A DNA stretch of 64,000 nt from Arachis hypogaea. Taxonomy: Eukaryota; Streptophyta; Magnoliopsida; Fabales; Fabaceae. How positions within the stretch are numbered: position 1 is the stretch's first letter; every line of letters starts with the position of its first letter. The position numbers and the translations under genes were made by a program. The DNA lies in contig NC_092054.1 in the NCBI RefSeq assembly GCF_003086295.3, positions 59,001,546 through 59,065,545 of the forward strand. Direction: 5' to 3'. Positions 46,315 to 57,295 of this stretch are shown piece by piece. The notes beneath the pieces were generated by a model, which saw only the letters and a program-made list of their open reading frames with translations, did not search any database and was not told where the DNA came from.

Positions 46315-48287
46315 ATGAATCCATATTTTACGATATATTTTGGTTTGATTTGAGTGGATTCCATCACATAAACCCACATTTATTCACCTAAATAGCATGC
46401 TTTTGAGATTTCTTCCTAAATTATGCTTGAAAGTGAAAACATGCTCTTTTGTACTTAATTTAGTCAATTTTATTCACTTTAATCCCATTTGGTACCTTGA
46501 TATACTTGTTAAGTGATTTTCAGGTTTCCAAGGCAAGTATGAGTTGAAGAAATGAGGAAAAGAGCATGCAAAAGGGAAGAATTCAAGAAATGAAGGATTT
46601 GGAAAGCTGCCAGCCCTAACCTCTCTGTACTAAATTGGTCATAACTTGAGCTACAGAGGTCCAAATGAAGTGGTTCTAGCGGCATTGGAAAGCTAACGTC
46701 CGAGGCTTCAAAATGATATGGAATTTTCTATAGTGGACATAAGTCTACGTGTGCATTTGCACAGGTACTTGTGCGTACACACAAGTCAAGATTCAGCATG
46801 TGTACGGACGCACACAGGTCCCTGCACGTGACCTCATTAATTGCAACTCGCTGGCAGTGATTTTTGGGCCCCAAAAACCCAATCCAACTCATTTTTTGAA
46901 GCTATTTAAGGCCAAATTGAAGAAGGATGAAGGGGGGCAATTAGGTTTAGTTTTTATTATGTTTTCTCTTAGTTTCTAGAGAGAGAAGCTCCCCCCTCTC
47001 TATAGAATTAGGTTAGGTTTAGTTTAATTTCCTTTAATTTCTGTCTTTAATTCATGTTTTAATGTAGTTTCATTTATGTTTCTTTACTTTATTATCTTAC
47101 TTCTCTTAGTTCTTCTTCTTAATTTCTCTTTTATGTCACTTTTCATGTTATGAATACTCTTTGTCAATTTTAATTTCATTTAATGCAATTTATATTTTAT
47201 GTTCATTTATTGCTTTCTTTAGTTGTTATTGCTATTTTCTTGCTTTGGTAGTTTTAGAATTTATTTTAATGCATTTTAATATTATTTTATTCTCATGCAC
47301 ACCAAGTGTTTGATAAAATACTTGGCTTAGTTTTTACTTAGTTTTTCTCCACTCTTGGCTTGAATTTGATGACTTTTGTGATCCTTGAGTCATTGATGTC
47401 CATTCTTGTTTGATATATTAGAGTAGTTAGTTGATTTGGTTTTCCTTGACTCTATGTGACCCCTTAGTGTTAACATAGGACTTAGGGATTGAAATTAACT
47501 ATGCCTATTTGACTTATCTTCGATGTAAGGTTTACTAAGTAGGATTAACTCTTCATAATCATCATATGTTTGTGGTTAATGACTAGGATAGGTAGCCTTA
47601 ACCTTCAATTACTTGCCAAGAGGTTTCTTGCAGTTTAAGTTTCCTTTACTTGCATTTAATTGCTTTGACTTTTATTGCGTTGACTTTTATTTGCTTTGAT
47701 GTTTAATTTCTTACATGTTTAATTTTCATACTCTTGGTTGAGAAATTGGATGTTTGGGTGGAATTGAGTTGTGGATGTCCATTCCGCATTGTGTGAGAAT
47801 GGTTAATTAATTTGGTTTCCATTGACGCTAGTCTTTCACTAAGTAATTAGTGAGTTGACTAGGACTTATGGATTGAGATCAATTACACCTTTTGACTAAT
47901 TCTCAAGGAGGATTGACTAGTTTGTATTGCTTCCACACAATTGCCATGTTTGTGGTCCACAACTAGGATAGGAAGCCTAGATTATCCAATTCTTGCCAAG
48001 AGTTGCCATTTACATTCCTTGCATGTTTGTTTCAATTCCTTGCTATTTACATTTATATTTCTTGCTCTCTTGCCTTCATTCCCAATTCTCCATGCTCTCT
48101 CTCATAGCCAATAATCGTACATTTCATTGCAACTCCTAGGGAAGACGACCCGAGGTTTAATTACTCTCGGTTATTTTGTATTGGATTTAATATTTGATCT
48201 TGAGAATTCATTGTTGGTTTGGACTATGCTATCAACGAATGGATTTTTGTTTTGATTGATTCTAAACTATGCAAAATCTCTTTGTCA
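46313..48287 (+). repeat. Element C 5' LTR
   Basis: 1975 bp, TGATGAATCC...TTTGTCA. A palindrome cluster at 46743-46835 is followed by CTATTTAAGG at 46902-46911 (TATA-like) and a GAGAGAGAAGCTC leader. Downstream half T-rich, no gene. Confidence 0.92.
46902..46911 (+). promoter_or_regulatory. TATA-like box, element C 5' LTR
   Basis: CTATTTAAGG, conserved in the 3' LTR near 54564, about 70-160 bp after the palindrome cluster. Inferred. Confidence 0.45.
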
Positions 48288-48291
48288 AATT

Positions 48292-48309
48292 TGGCACCGT
48301 TGCCGGGGA
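48292..48309 (+). promoter_or_regulatory. Primer-binding site of element C
   Basis: TGGCACCGTTGCCGGGGA, 17 of 18 matches to the tRNA-Asp complement, 4 bases after the LTR. Confidence 0.9.
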
Positions 48310-48399
48310 GTTGCAATGGTGTAAAGTTAGTGATTATTGTAAATATGTTAATATGTGAATAACTTGCTTTCTGGTTGTCTTTTGTTTTTGTTGATGGTT

Positions 48400-48530
48400 A
48401 GGATTGGGATCCCAGAGGACATTGGACATTCTAGCATTGGTGGGGAAGTCAAGCACAAGCCACCATAGCAAGGGCTCTCCCAATTGTCTAACTTAAAGAC
48501 ATTAAATAAAAGTGCTTGGTAACATTGTTC
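48400..48530 (+). pseudogene. Remnant of gag-like ORF end in element C
   Basis: DNA such as CATTGGTGGGGAAGTCAAGC, CACAAGCCACCATAG and AAAAGTGCTTGGT is alignable with the end of the element A gag-like ORF (KYWWEFQDEFKHKPP) and its 3' flank (minus strand near 15150-15050). The rest of the ORF is gone. Confidence 0.6.
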
Positions 48531-48729
48531 TAACTCTTCTCTTTTGTACATATTTTGACTTATTTGCTTTTTGTTATGCTTGGTTAGCTTATAATTAGTT
48601 TAATTTTGAGTTAGTTATGCTAATTGTGGTTTGGATCATGAATTTATGGGTTCTTGCATGTTTTGGTGTTTGATTTTGATTGAACTAAGGCTTAGTACCT
48701 TAGATTTTGAAAGAAAAATTTTTGCAAAA

Positions 48730-49250
48730 CAGGGCATCTGTGCGTACGCATACACCTGTGCGTGCGCACAAAACATGTATTTTCTACTTCCTATGCGTGC
48801 GCACCAACTTGTGCGCACGCACACGCATGATTTTTCCCTCTGTTCGCAGCGCCAGCACGCCTTGTGCGTGTGCGTTCCCCTGTTTTCTGCGACCTGTGCG
48901 TGCGCACCCACTCGTGCGTACGCACACGTACCCTTTTTCGTACTCTTTGTGCGTACGCATAGACGTGTGCGTCCACACACCAACTTGCAACCACTCTGGT
49001 GGGAGCGTTGGCACAGCGTGTGCGCGTGAACCCCTGCCCCTTACACTCTTGTGCGCGCGCACGGATCTGTGTGCGTCCCAAAAAAAAAACTTCTTCTGTG
49101 CGTGCGCACTCCCTTGTGCACATGCACACTTCCTACTCCCTCTTCTGCCAGGAGCGCACGCATAGCGGGTGCGCTCGCACACCTTCCCCTTTCCTCATAG
49201 TGTGCACACGCACACACCCCTGTGCGTGCGCACACCCCTGTTTTCTCACA
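48730..49250. repeat. CG-rich palindrome array in element C interior
   Basis: About twenty units of the type GTGCGTACGCAC, GTGCGTGCGCAC and GTGCACACGCAC over 520 bp, spaced 10-40 bp. GTGCGTACGCAC is a perfect palindrome. Long open frames in all six phases arise from the repeat and are not genes. Confidence 0.9.
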
Positions 49251-50660
49251 CTTTACCTCTTTTCTTCTCTTCTCTCAACCTCTTCCCTTCTTTCCTCTTC
49301 CACCCCTCTTTTCTCTTGCTTTTCCCCTCTCCTCTACTTATTCTACTTTGTTTTATTTGGATTTTATTTTTATTTTGGTAATTATATTAATTTCTTAGTT
49401 GTTTATTAATTAAATAAGTTGCAAGTGTTTGTTGATAATTGTTGGGTTGCTTCTTGCTTAAGTTTTGGTTTGATATAATGAATATGTGCACTGAGCATCA
49501 TGTCTTTCTTTAATTTCCTAGATAAACTGTGAGTTTGATTCATATGTTGTAGCTACCATATGTATTAGACTTGATCCCTGTTTGGCATCTTGAATCGTGC
49601 ACTTTTACTTTGGTGAATTGAGTTGAACTACTTAGTCATCATGGTTCTTAAGTGAATATAATCATATAACAAGGTATTTGTTCCTTGTTAATGCTTTGCA
49701 TTTTTTAAGTTGACTTGACTTGATTCTTATCAAGACTTGTCACTTTTTGTAACAAGCACCTTATACATGTGATTATTTCATTATTCCTAAGAATGAATAA
49801 GTAGTCTCTTTTCATCATGGAATTGGTTATTGTTGATGGTGCCATTTTCTATTCACTTTGCGCTTTCACTTGCACAATCTCACTATCCAATATATTTTAT
49901 ACTCAATTCACTTTTGCGGTTACCTAGGTTGTTTGTGCCTTAAGTTTTGCTTATTTATTACTTGCAACCTAGGACCACTTGATTGAGGAACATGCTATTT
50001 ATTTTTATTATGTGGTTTCTATTTTTATCCAATCAATGTGTTATGTTCTAAATTGTGCGTGCATTTAGAATACACACATTGTCTTTCATCACACCACACA
50101 CAACTAACTTCTCCTCAATCGTTGTTTATGTGTTTATATAACAACCCGGAGCCTCTGGAGCCCACCAGCTGAAGGTGGAGCCTCACACTCCTTCACCCCC
50201 GAATCATGTGCATGCATGGAGGACCGTGCAATATTCAAGTGTGGGGGAGGATCGCCAACTTCAAGGGGGGTAAAAAATTTTCTTTTCTTAGGCACTTTGC
50301 AACATTCCTTTTTGTTCCTTTTTCTTTAATTTTTACAAATTTTGTTCTTGTTTGCATTTTGTTTGGTTTGATTTGTTTGTATATATCTCTTTAATGTTTA
50401 TAGTTATATGATAGTAAATACTTGTATGTTGCATGTTAGATTGAATAAGTTTGGTTGAAACAACAAAGAATTTTCAAGAAATCTCTTTTTGGGCATTCCA
50501 TTGATTAGATTTGAAAATTATTTTTGAACTTGCTTGAAGTATCTTTTTATGAAACATAGAAAAGAGCTTGAACAAATACCTAGTGAGATTTGAGCTTTAT
50601 TGTGTGGTTGCACATTTTTAACCACAATTTTTTGTTCTTGTGTGATAAACTCCTTTTATG
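49251..50660 (+). other. Element C interior, no gene
   Basis: T-rich DNA without a supported frame. A GC-richer patch at 50140-50280 (CAACCCGGAGCCTCTGGAG) stands out; role unknown. Confidence 0.6.
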
Positions 50661-50665
50661 ATTGT
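50661..50665. repeat. Target duplication attgt, left, solo LTR G
   Basis: Matches 52869-52873. Confidence 0.92.
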
Positions 50666-51938
50666 TGATGGATATTTTTGAAAACGAATTCCAAACACCC
50701 AAAACTCATCGGCAAGTGTACCGGGTCACATCAAGTAGTAAAACTCACTTAGAGTGAGGTCGATCCCACAGGGATTGATGGATCAAGCAACTTTAGTGGG
50801 TGATTAGTTTGGTCAAGCTAACATTGAGTGATTTGAGTGACAATTGAAGCAGAAGGGAGTAAATGACAAGAAAATTTAAAGTATAGAAGCTGAATTGGAC
50901 AGAAACTTAAAGTGCAAGAAAGTAAATTGCAGAAACTTAAATGACAAGAAATATAAATTGCATTAAGTGTAAAGGGGATTGGGTGCTGGAAATTAAAGAA
51001 AGCAATAGATCAAGCAACTGGGAATTTAAATTGCAGAAAATGTAAATATACAGGAAATTAAATCAAGCTAAATGTGAACGGAAATGTGAAATTATAGAAT
51101 GCGGGAAAGGAAATTGCAGTAAAGTAAAAGTAGCAGAAGAATTAAATGGCTTGAAAGTAAATTGAGTTGGGTGCTGAGAATTAAAATTCAACAGGAAAGT
51201 GTAAATAGCAATCAAATAGAGAAGTAAAAGATGCAATAACATGCAACAGATCTAAACAGAAAAGGGAAATTGCTTGAAAAATTCAAAACAGCAAGATATC
51301 TCAACTTGATTGCAAATTCCAAAAAGACAAGTGAAGATCTCAGGGATCAATGAAACTAGAAAACAAGTCTAGATCTCAACCCCTTCCTTGATCCAGCAGA
51401 AGAATAATTACAGAAGAAAATAGAGAAGAAAACAGTAAAGACAATTTAGATCCAAATCACAATTCCTTCAAATTATACAGCAAGTAAATAAGAGAGAGAT
51501 CTTAGATTAAGATTGAAACAGAATTCCTTCAATTCTCAATCTAAGATGCAAAACAAAAGAGTAGAGAGTGCAGAAGGAAGAACAAGGAAGAAGAGAGATC
51601 AATTCTCCTTCCCAATTCTCCAATTCAAGCTAGAATGTAAAAGTGAGTTCTCTGTTCTACTTGCTCCCTCTTGGAGCCAGCCTCCCTAACAAAGATGAAA
51701 ATGATGCCTTATATAGGCTTTACAAAATGAAAATGAAAATGAAATTGAAAACAAATTACAATTTAAATGAAATTCCTATTCTAACTTGTTCTTGTGCCTT
51801 TGAGTGATGATGTGGGCTTTGCTTGCTTTGGATTTGAAGAGAGATGGGTCTAGTTGGCCTTGGTTCAATTGGTGAAGAATTGAATCCAATTTGATTTTTA
51901 ATTGAATTTTGGACCATGGGTGCTACTCCCAGGGAACG

Positions 51939-52239
51939 GCTCAGTTGTGAAAGTGAACTGAGCTCTCCATGTGCTTGTGGCATGCCAATTTGTGCGCACC
52001 AAGCCTTCGTTGTTGCTTCCCCCTTTGATCCTTGCCCATGTCACGTTGTTGGAGTGCATGGGGGAGTAGTGCTCGGTTAGGAAAGTGAACTGAGCTTTCC
52101 TTTGTGTGCCTTGGTAGCGCCTTGCCTAGAGTGTCATGCTTCCAAGTTCGAACCTTGGTGGAAGCACTTTTGTGAGCCTTTTTCTTGCATTTTCATGAGT
52201 GGGAGCCCGATAAAGCTCAGTTGGGAAAGTGAACTGAGC
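51939..52239. repeat. Three 25-bp hairpin units in solo LTR G
   Basis: GCTCAGTT-N9-AACTGAGC at 51939-51963 and 52215-52239, and GCTCGGTT-N9-AACTGAGC at 52071-52095. The 9-base loop is nearly constant (GAAAGTG at its end). Arms pair over 8 bp. Confidence 0.9.
52137..52166. repeat. Hairpin with tRNA T-arm-like core in solo LTR G
   Basis: CCAAG-TTCGAAC-CTTGG at 52142-52158 has a 5-bp stem and a 7-base loop fitting the TTCRANY consensus, inside outer arms TGCTTCC and GGAAGCA. A full tRNA cloverleaf is not present. Confidence 0.6.
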
Positions 52240-52609
52240 GCTCCTTGCTTGCTTTCCTTGTGTCTCCCCCTTTGAGCCTTGGTGAAGCCACTTTGTTCTA
52301 TTTTTGCTTGTTTTTTGTCTTTAAAGATACCTTTCATTTGTACCTCAATTTCATGCCAAATATAGACTACTATATATCGTTGGAAAGCTCTAAATGTCAT
52401 CTTTTCAACGCAACTGAAAGCACATCAATTGGATGTCTGTAGCTCAAGTTATGGCCCTTTGAAGAAGGCATGGTCATGCTGTAAACGCCCAAGTTTTAAC
52501 TTAGCGAAAATTCTTGCTTCCAAGCTAAGTTTCTTGTACGGCAAAGCTAAGTTCACTAAGTTAACCGAGCTTTGAGTGCTGGTTACCAATCTTCTTTGAT
52601 TTGGTCATG

Positions 52610-52633
52610 GGCCACGCTTTTAAAAGCGTGGCC
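52610..52633. repeat. 24-bp perfect palindrome in solo LTR G
   Basis: Half-site GGCCACGCTTTT followed directly by its exact complement in reverse. Confidence 0.95.
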
Positions 52634-52868
52634 TAAGGCTCCAAAGTGTGCTCCAACTTCAAAGTGTGCCCCAAAGCTCTTTTTTTCTCCTTTTTAGCTT
52701 ATTTTGTGCTTCTTTGCTTCTTTTTCTTCTTATTTCCTATCAAATTTATAAAATTAAAAGATCAAGGAAATATACCATTTAAGTATAAAAGCATTCAATA
52801 TTTAAGCACAAATCATCAATTTCTTGTATGAAAAAGCATAGAAAAAATGACATGGTGACATGCCATCA

Positions 52869-52873
52869 ATTGT
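52869..52873. repeat. Target duplication attgt, right, solo LTR G
   Basis: Partner of 50661-50665. Confidence 0.92.
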
Positions 52874-53984
52874 GATCTTAGATTTGCTTTAGTCTATATG
52901 TCCTATATTTGTTGTTTTGGATTGCATTTAGTATGATTGAGGCCATCTTTGTATAGCTCACTAACCCATATGACCAACCCTTGCATCTATCTTTATAAAC
53001 CACTTTTTGAGCCTTTAATTCCCCTTTGTTCTCATTATAAGCACATCATTCACCCTAAGTGAAAAACTATTATGTCCATTGATTGTATCTTTGATTAGCT
53101 TGAGTTTGAGTGTGTGTGTTAATCAAGTGTGGGGAGAATTTATAGGAAACATTGGTAGTTAGTTAGCTTTGGGTGTTCATTGAAAATATGGAAAAATGGG
53201 TAACTACTCATGCATCTATTGGTTAAAACATATGCATTTCTTTTTGTTGATAATAATAAAATAAAAAAAAAGAAAAAAAAGAAAAAAAGAAAAAGAAAAG
53301 AAAGAGAAATGATAATAAGAATGTAAATAAGAGATGCATATGTAGTTGAATTGGAAAGAGTATGCATGAGTGAATGTGAGAAAGAGAATAAATGGGTAGT
53401 TAGGTTGTTTTGTTATGTATATGGGATGATATAGGATTAGGTGGGATACTTGAGCTAATCAAAGATCCAATCTATTAGCCCACTAAACCATATTAATCCT
53501 ACCTTTACCTAAGCCACATTACAACCCACAAAAGTCCTCATGATACTTGCATTCATTCATGAAGTATTAGTTGATTGTTAGATGACTTGCAAATCTTTGA
53601 GAAACATGATTAAAGAAGGATTGAGTGATTAAACCTTACACACTGAGCGATTAGAGTGTAAACACATCCGGTGAGGGTTTCAATTGCTCAAATCTATGGT
53701 TCCATTACTTATTTTGTATCTTTTTGCAAGTTGTTGAACTTAATTTTGAAAATTTCAAATCAATCTTTGGACATTGATCATATTGCTATATTTTCCTTGT
53801 CTTGGCCCTAAGTTCCTACTTTAGATTGATTGAGATTCTTTTGTTTGTTTTTGCCAAACTCAATAGGAATCATAGTGTAGATATATATAGATAGCATTTA
53901 GTATAGTTACATGCATGTAGGTAGTTGCATTAATAATTACCCCTTCATTCATCTCCTTTGGTTGGTTTAGCATGAGGACATGCT
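52874..53984 (+). other. Element C 3' interior, no gene
   Basis: Contains an A-rich tract (53245-53310) and sequence alignable in opposite sense with element A 12077-13330 (GAGGCCATCTTTGTA / CAATGGCCTCAATCAT region). Non-coding. Confidence 0.7.
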
Positions 53985-54004
53985 TGGTTTAAGTATAGGG
54001 AAAT
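53985..54004 (+). promoter_or_regulatory. Polypurine tract of element C
   Basis: TTTAAGTATAGGGAAAT directly before the 3' LTR; corresponds to AAGTGTGGGGAGGT in element A, with fewer G. Confidence 0.65.
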
Positions 54005-56004
54005 TGATGAATCTATATTTTATGATATATTTTGGTTTGATTTGAGTGGATTCCATTACATAAACTCACATTTATTCACCTAAATAGCATGCTTTTGAGA
54101 TTTCTTCCTAAATTGTCCTTGAAAGTGAAAACATGCTCTTTTGTGCTTAATTTAGTCAATTTTATTCATTTTAATCTCATTTGGTGCCTTGATGTATTTG
54201 TTAAGTGATTTTCAGGTTTCCAAGGCAAGTATGGGTTGAAGAAGTGAGGAAAAGAGCATGCAAAAGGGAAGAATTCAAGAAATGAAGGATTTGGAAAGCT
54301 GCCAGCCCTGACCTCTCTAAATTGGTCATAACTTGAGCTATAGAGGTCCAAATGAGGCGGTTCTAGCGGCATTGGAAAGCTAATGTCTGGGGCTTCAAAA
54401 TGATATGCAATTTGCTATAGTGGACATAAGTCTACATATGCGTACGCACAGGTACTTGTGCGTATGCACAAGTCAGGATTCAGCATGTGTGCGGACGCAC
54501 ACATCTGTGCGTCTGCACAGGTCCCTGCACGTGACCTCATTAATTGCAACTCATTTTTTGAAGCTATTTAAGGCCAAATTGAAGAAGGATGAAGGGGGGC
54601 AATTAGGTTTAGTTTTTATTATGTTTTCTCTTAGTTTCTAGAGAGAGAAGCTCCCAATTCTCTCTAGAATTAGGGTTTTTAGCTTAGTTTCCTTTTAATT
54701 TCAGCACTTTAATTCTTGTTTTAATGTATCTTCCTTTATGTTTTCTTGCTTTCTTGTCTTTATCTTATTCATCTCCTTTGTTATTTTATCTTTTATGTCA
54801 TTTTTATGTTTTATGACACTCTTGTTACTTTAATTTACATTTAATGCAAATTTATGTTTCCATGTCATTTATTGCTTTCTTTAGTTGTCATTGTCATTTT
54901 CTTGTTTTTGGTAGTTAGGAGTTTATTTTAATGCATTTTAATATCATTTTATTTTCATGCACACCAAGTGTTTGATAAAATGCTTGGCTTAGTTTTTACA
55001 TAGTTTTTCTCCACTCTTGGCTTGAAATTGTTGACTTTGGTGATCCTTGAGTCATTGATGTCCATTCTTGTTTGATATATTAGAGTAGTTAGTTGATTTG
55101 GTCTCCCTTGACTCTATGTGACCCCTTAGTGTTGACATAGGACTTAGGGATTGAAATTAACTATGCCTATTTGACTTATCTTCGATGTAAGGTTGACTAA
55201 GTAGGATTAACTCTTCATAATCATCATGTGTTTGTGGTCAATGGCTAGGGTATGTAACCTTAGCAATCAATTGCTTGCCAAGAGGTTTTCTTGCATTTTA
55301 AGTTTCCTTTCCTTGCTTTTAATTGCTTCGACTTTTACTTGTTTTTATCTAATTTCTTGGATGTTAAGTTACTTTCTTGCTATTTCCTTTCCTTGCGTTT
55401 AATTGCTTTAACTTTTATTGCTTTGATGTTTAATTTCTTGCATGTTTGATTTTCACACTCTTGGTTGAGAAATTGGGTGTTTGGGTAGAATTGAGTTGTG
55501 GATGTCCATTCCGCATTGTGTGAGAATAGTTAATTGGTTTGGTTTCCATTGACGCTAGTCTTTCACTAAGTAATTAGTGAGTTGACTAGGACATATGGAT
55601 TGAGATCAATTACACTTTTTTGACTAATTCTCAAGGAGGATTGACTAGTTTGAATTGATTCCACACAATTGCCATGTTTGTGGTCCATAACTAGGATAGG
55701 AATCCTAAATTTCCCAATTCTTACTAAGAGTTTCCATTTACATTCCTTGCATGTTTATTGCTTTCTTGCTATTTACATTACTTGCTCTCTTTCTTGCATT
55801 CCCAACCCCCAATGTCTCATAGCCAATAATTGTACACTTAATTGCAACTCCTAGGGAAGACGACCCGGGAGCTAAATACTCTCGGTTATTTTAATTTGAA
55901 TATTTGACATTTGATTAAGAGAATTCATTGTTGGTTTGGACTATGCTACCAACGAATTGATTCTTGTTTTGATTGATTCTAAACCGGCAATAATTCTCTT
56001 ATCA
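54005..56004 (+). repeat. Element C 3' LTR
   Basis: 2000 bp, TGATGAATCT...CTTATCA, collinear with 46313-48287. Palindrome cluster at 54436-54535, TATA-like CTATTTAAGG near 54564. Confidence 0.92.
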
Positions 56005-56009
56005 AGGTG
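56005..56009. repeat. Target duplication aggtg, right, element C
   Basis: Partner of 46310-46314; solo LTR B continues directly after it (CTCTCTCCTCTC). Confidence 0.7.
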
Positions 56010-56894
56010 CTCTCTCCTCTCTCTAGGTTTTAGGGTTTCTTTTAGTTCTTCTCAATTTTAGATTTCTATCTTAGTTTAATTTAGTTTCTCTTCTACTTTT
56101 ATTTGTTCTAGCATTCTAGTTTATTTACTTCCCTTGTTGATGACTTTATGTTGCCAATTTAGTTTATGAATTCTCATGTTAGATTTGATTTGCCTTTTAA
56201 TGCAATTTGATGTATTTCATGTTTATTGCTTCTTCTGTTATTTGTTATCATTGATTTTGCAATTGTTGGTTTTAGTATTTACATTCTCTTGTTGCTTTTC
56301 TATGCTTTTATTTTGTGCCTTCTAAGTATTTGATAAAATGCTTGGTTGGATTTTAAATTAGCTTTTTATGTTCTTATCTTAGATTGAGTAATTAGAGACT
56401 CTTAAATTGTCAAAGTCTCTTGTCGGTTGGTGATTGAAACTTGCTAGTTGGCTTGAGCTTCACTAACTCTAGTCATCGATTAGGACTTGTGAACTCAAGT
56501 TGATTTTCTCACTTGACTTACCTTCAATTGTTAGAGGTTACCTAAGTGATAGAAAAAGGCAATTACCATCACAAGTGACTATAATAATGGGGATAGAAAT
56601 TCCAATTATCAATCCTTGCTAGGACTTTTCTTAATTATTAGTTATTTTCTTGTCATTTACATTCCTTGTTCAACATTTAAAAATTCAAAAATATATTTTT
56701 TCACAACCAATAGTAAAAACACCTCCCTGCAATTTCTTGAGAGATGACCCGAGGTTTAATACTTCGGTTAATTTTATTGGGTTTGCTTAAGTGACAAACA
56801 AATTAAATTTTGATTGAGGTTTAATTGTCGGTTTAGACTATACTTGCAACGTGATAATTTTTGTAAAATTTTTACCGACATTTTTCTTCCGTCA

Positions 56895-56899
56895 CTCAT
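56895..56899. repeat. Target duplication ctcat, right, solo LTR B
   Basis: Partner of 45687-45691. Confidence 0.9.
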
Positions 56900-56927
56900 C
56901 TCGTCTCGGTGGCTCATGCAGTACTTC
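56900..56927 (+). pseudogene. Element H pol fragment 5: 28-bp RNase H remnant
   Basis: After solo LTR B and its target duplication, the RNase H reading continues in frame: the split codon plus this segment reads ISSRWLMQYF, matching the usual SSRRLRPYF-like segment after FALL. Element F starts at 56928, so the rest of H lies beyond the right edge. Confidence 0.75.
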
Positions 56928-57295
56928 TAATGAGTGGATATTTTGTACCATTTTTGGTACTATTTTCTTAGTGTTTTTAGTTATATTTTGTTGAGTTTTA
57001 TTATGTTTTAGTAGATTTTAGTAAAAAATTCACATTTTGGATGCTGCTTTGAGTTTTTGTGTTTTTCTTATGATTTGAGGTGATTTTTAGGTGAATTTGG
57101 CAAGTTTTGGCAAAGTCTAATTCAGAGGCAAAGAAAGGATAACAGATGTTGTCAAAGCCTGACCTCCATGCATTCAAATGAGCATTTCTAGAGCTACAGA
57201 GATCCAATTGATGCGCTCTCAACAGTGTTGGAAAGCTAACTTCTAGAGCTTTCCAGTAATATATAATAGTTTATACTTTGCTTTAAAAAGGACTG

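Larger units (their letters stand above)
50666..52868 (-). mobile_element. Solo LTR G (2203 bp)
   Basis: Ends TGATGGATAT / GCCATCA with a perfect 5-bp duplication attgt (50661-50665, 52869-52873). In minus sense it ends like other gypsy LTRs of the window (GTGTACCGGG on the plus strand at 50711; CCACAGGGATTGATGG at 50766). No interior remains. It carries three copies of a 25-bp hairpin and one 24-bp perfect palindrome. Confidence 0.92.
46313..56004 (+). mobile_element. Element C: non-autonomous Ty3/gypsy retrotransposon
   Basis: 5' LTR 46313-48287, tRNA-Asp-type PBS, non-coding interior, purine-rich tract, 3' LTR 54005-56004. The element lies inside solo LTR B. The interior (about 3.5 kb without solo LTR G) keeps only the last codons of a gag-like ORF related to that of A, a large CG-rich palindrome array, and a 3' part similar to A. 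No pol. The left junction is irregular: the duplication AGGTG is present on both sides (46310-46314, 56005-56009) only if the left LTR has lost its first TG. Confidence 0.9.
45692..56894 (+). mobile_element. Solo LTR B (about 1.5 kb), split by element C
   Basis: 45692-46314 plus 56010-56894 form one LTR, TGATAAACCCC...TTCCGTCA, with duplication ctcat on both sides (45687-45691, 56895-56899). No interior sequence is present, so it is a solo LTR from intra-element recombination. The start resembles the LTR of A in the same sense (TGATAAACCCCATTT, GGTTTATCTT), so B is a relative of the A family. It carries the CG-rich palindrome array at 45994-46130. Confidence 0.9.
5176..56927 (+). mobile_element. 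Element H: Tat/Ogre-like Ty3/gypsy pol, host of all later insertions
   Basis: One decayed pol gene can be followed on the plus strand through five insertions. The pieces are 5176-5588 (protease end, RT start), 41855-42058, 42274-42402 and 44907-45691 (RT, RNase H) and 56900-56927 (RNase H continuation). When the inserts and one copy of each target duplication are removed, protein similarity runs on without loss at each junction. For example FAWT joins to PMGMPGLDPSF, SSGYK joins to YLSFMDAY, and FALL joins to ISSRWLMQYF. Motifs such as YCYTDMPFGLKNAEATYQ and MLVK followed by a short DLR segment suggest the Tat/Ogre lineage. Its LTRs are not in the window. Confidence 0.85.

Noticed and set aside
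48730..49250. CRISPR-like array
   Set aside because: Units are short, variable in spacing and sequence, in plant DNA, with no spacers of constant length.
48631..49409. Open frames of 64-152 codons on both strands in the element C array
   Set aside because: They arise from a short repeat with few stop codons (CACARTxCAR-like peptides in every frame) and have no domain.
52021..52170. A complete tRNA gene
   Set aside because: Only a T-arm-like hairpin is convincing; no acceptor stem or anticodon arm can be drawn.
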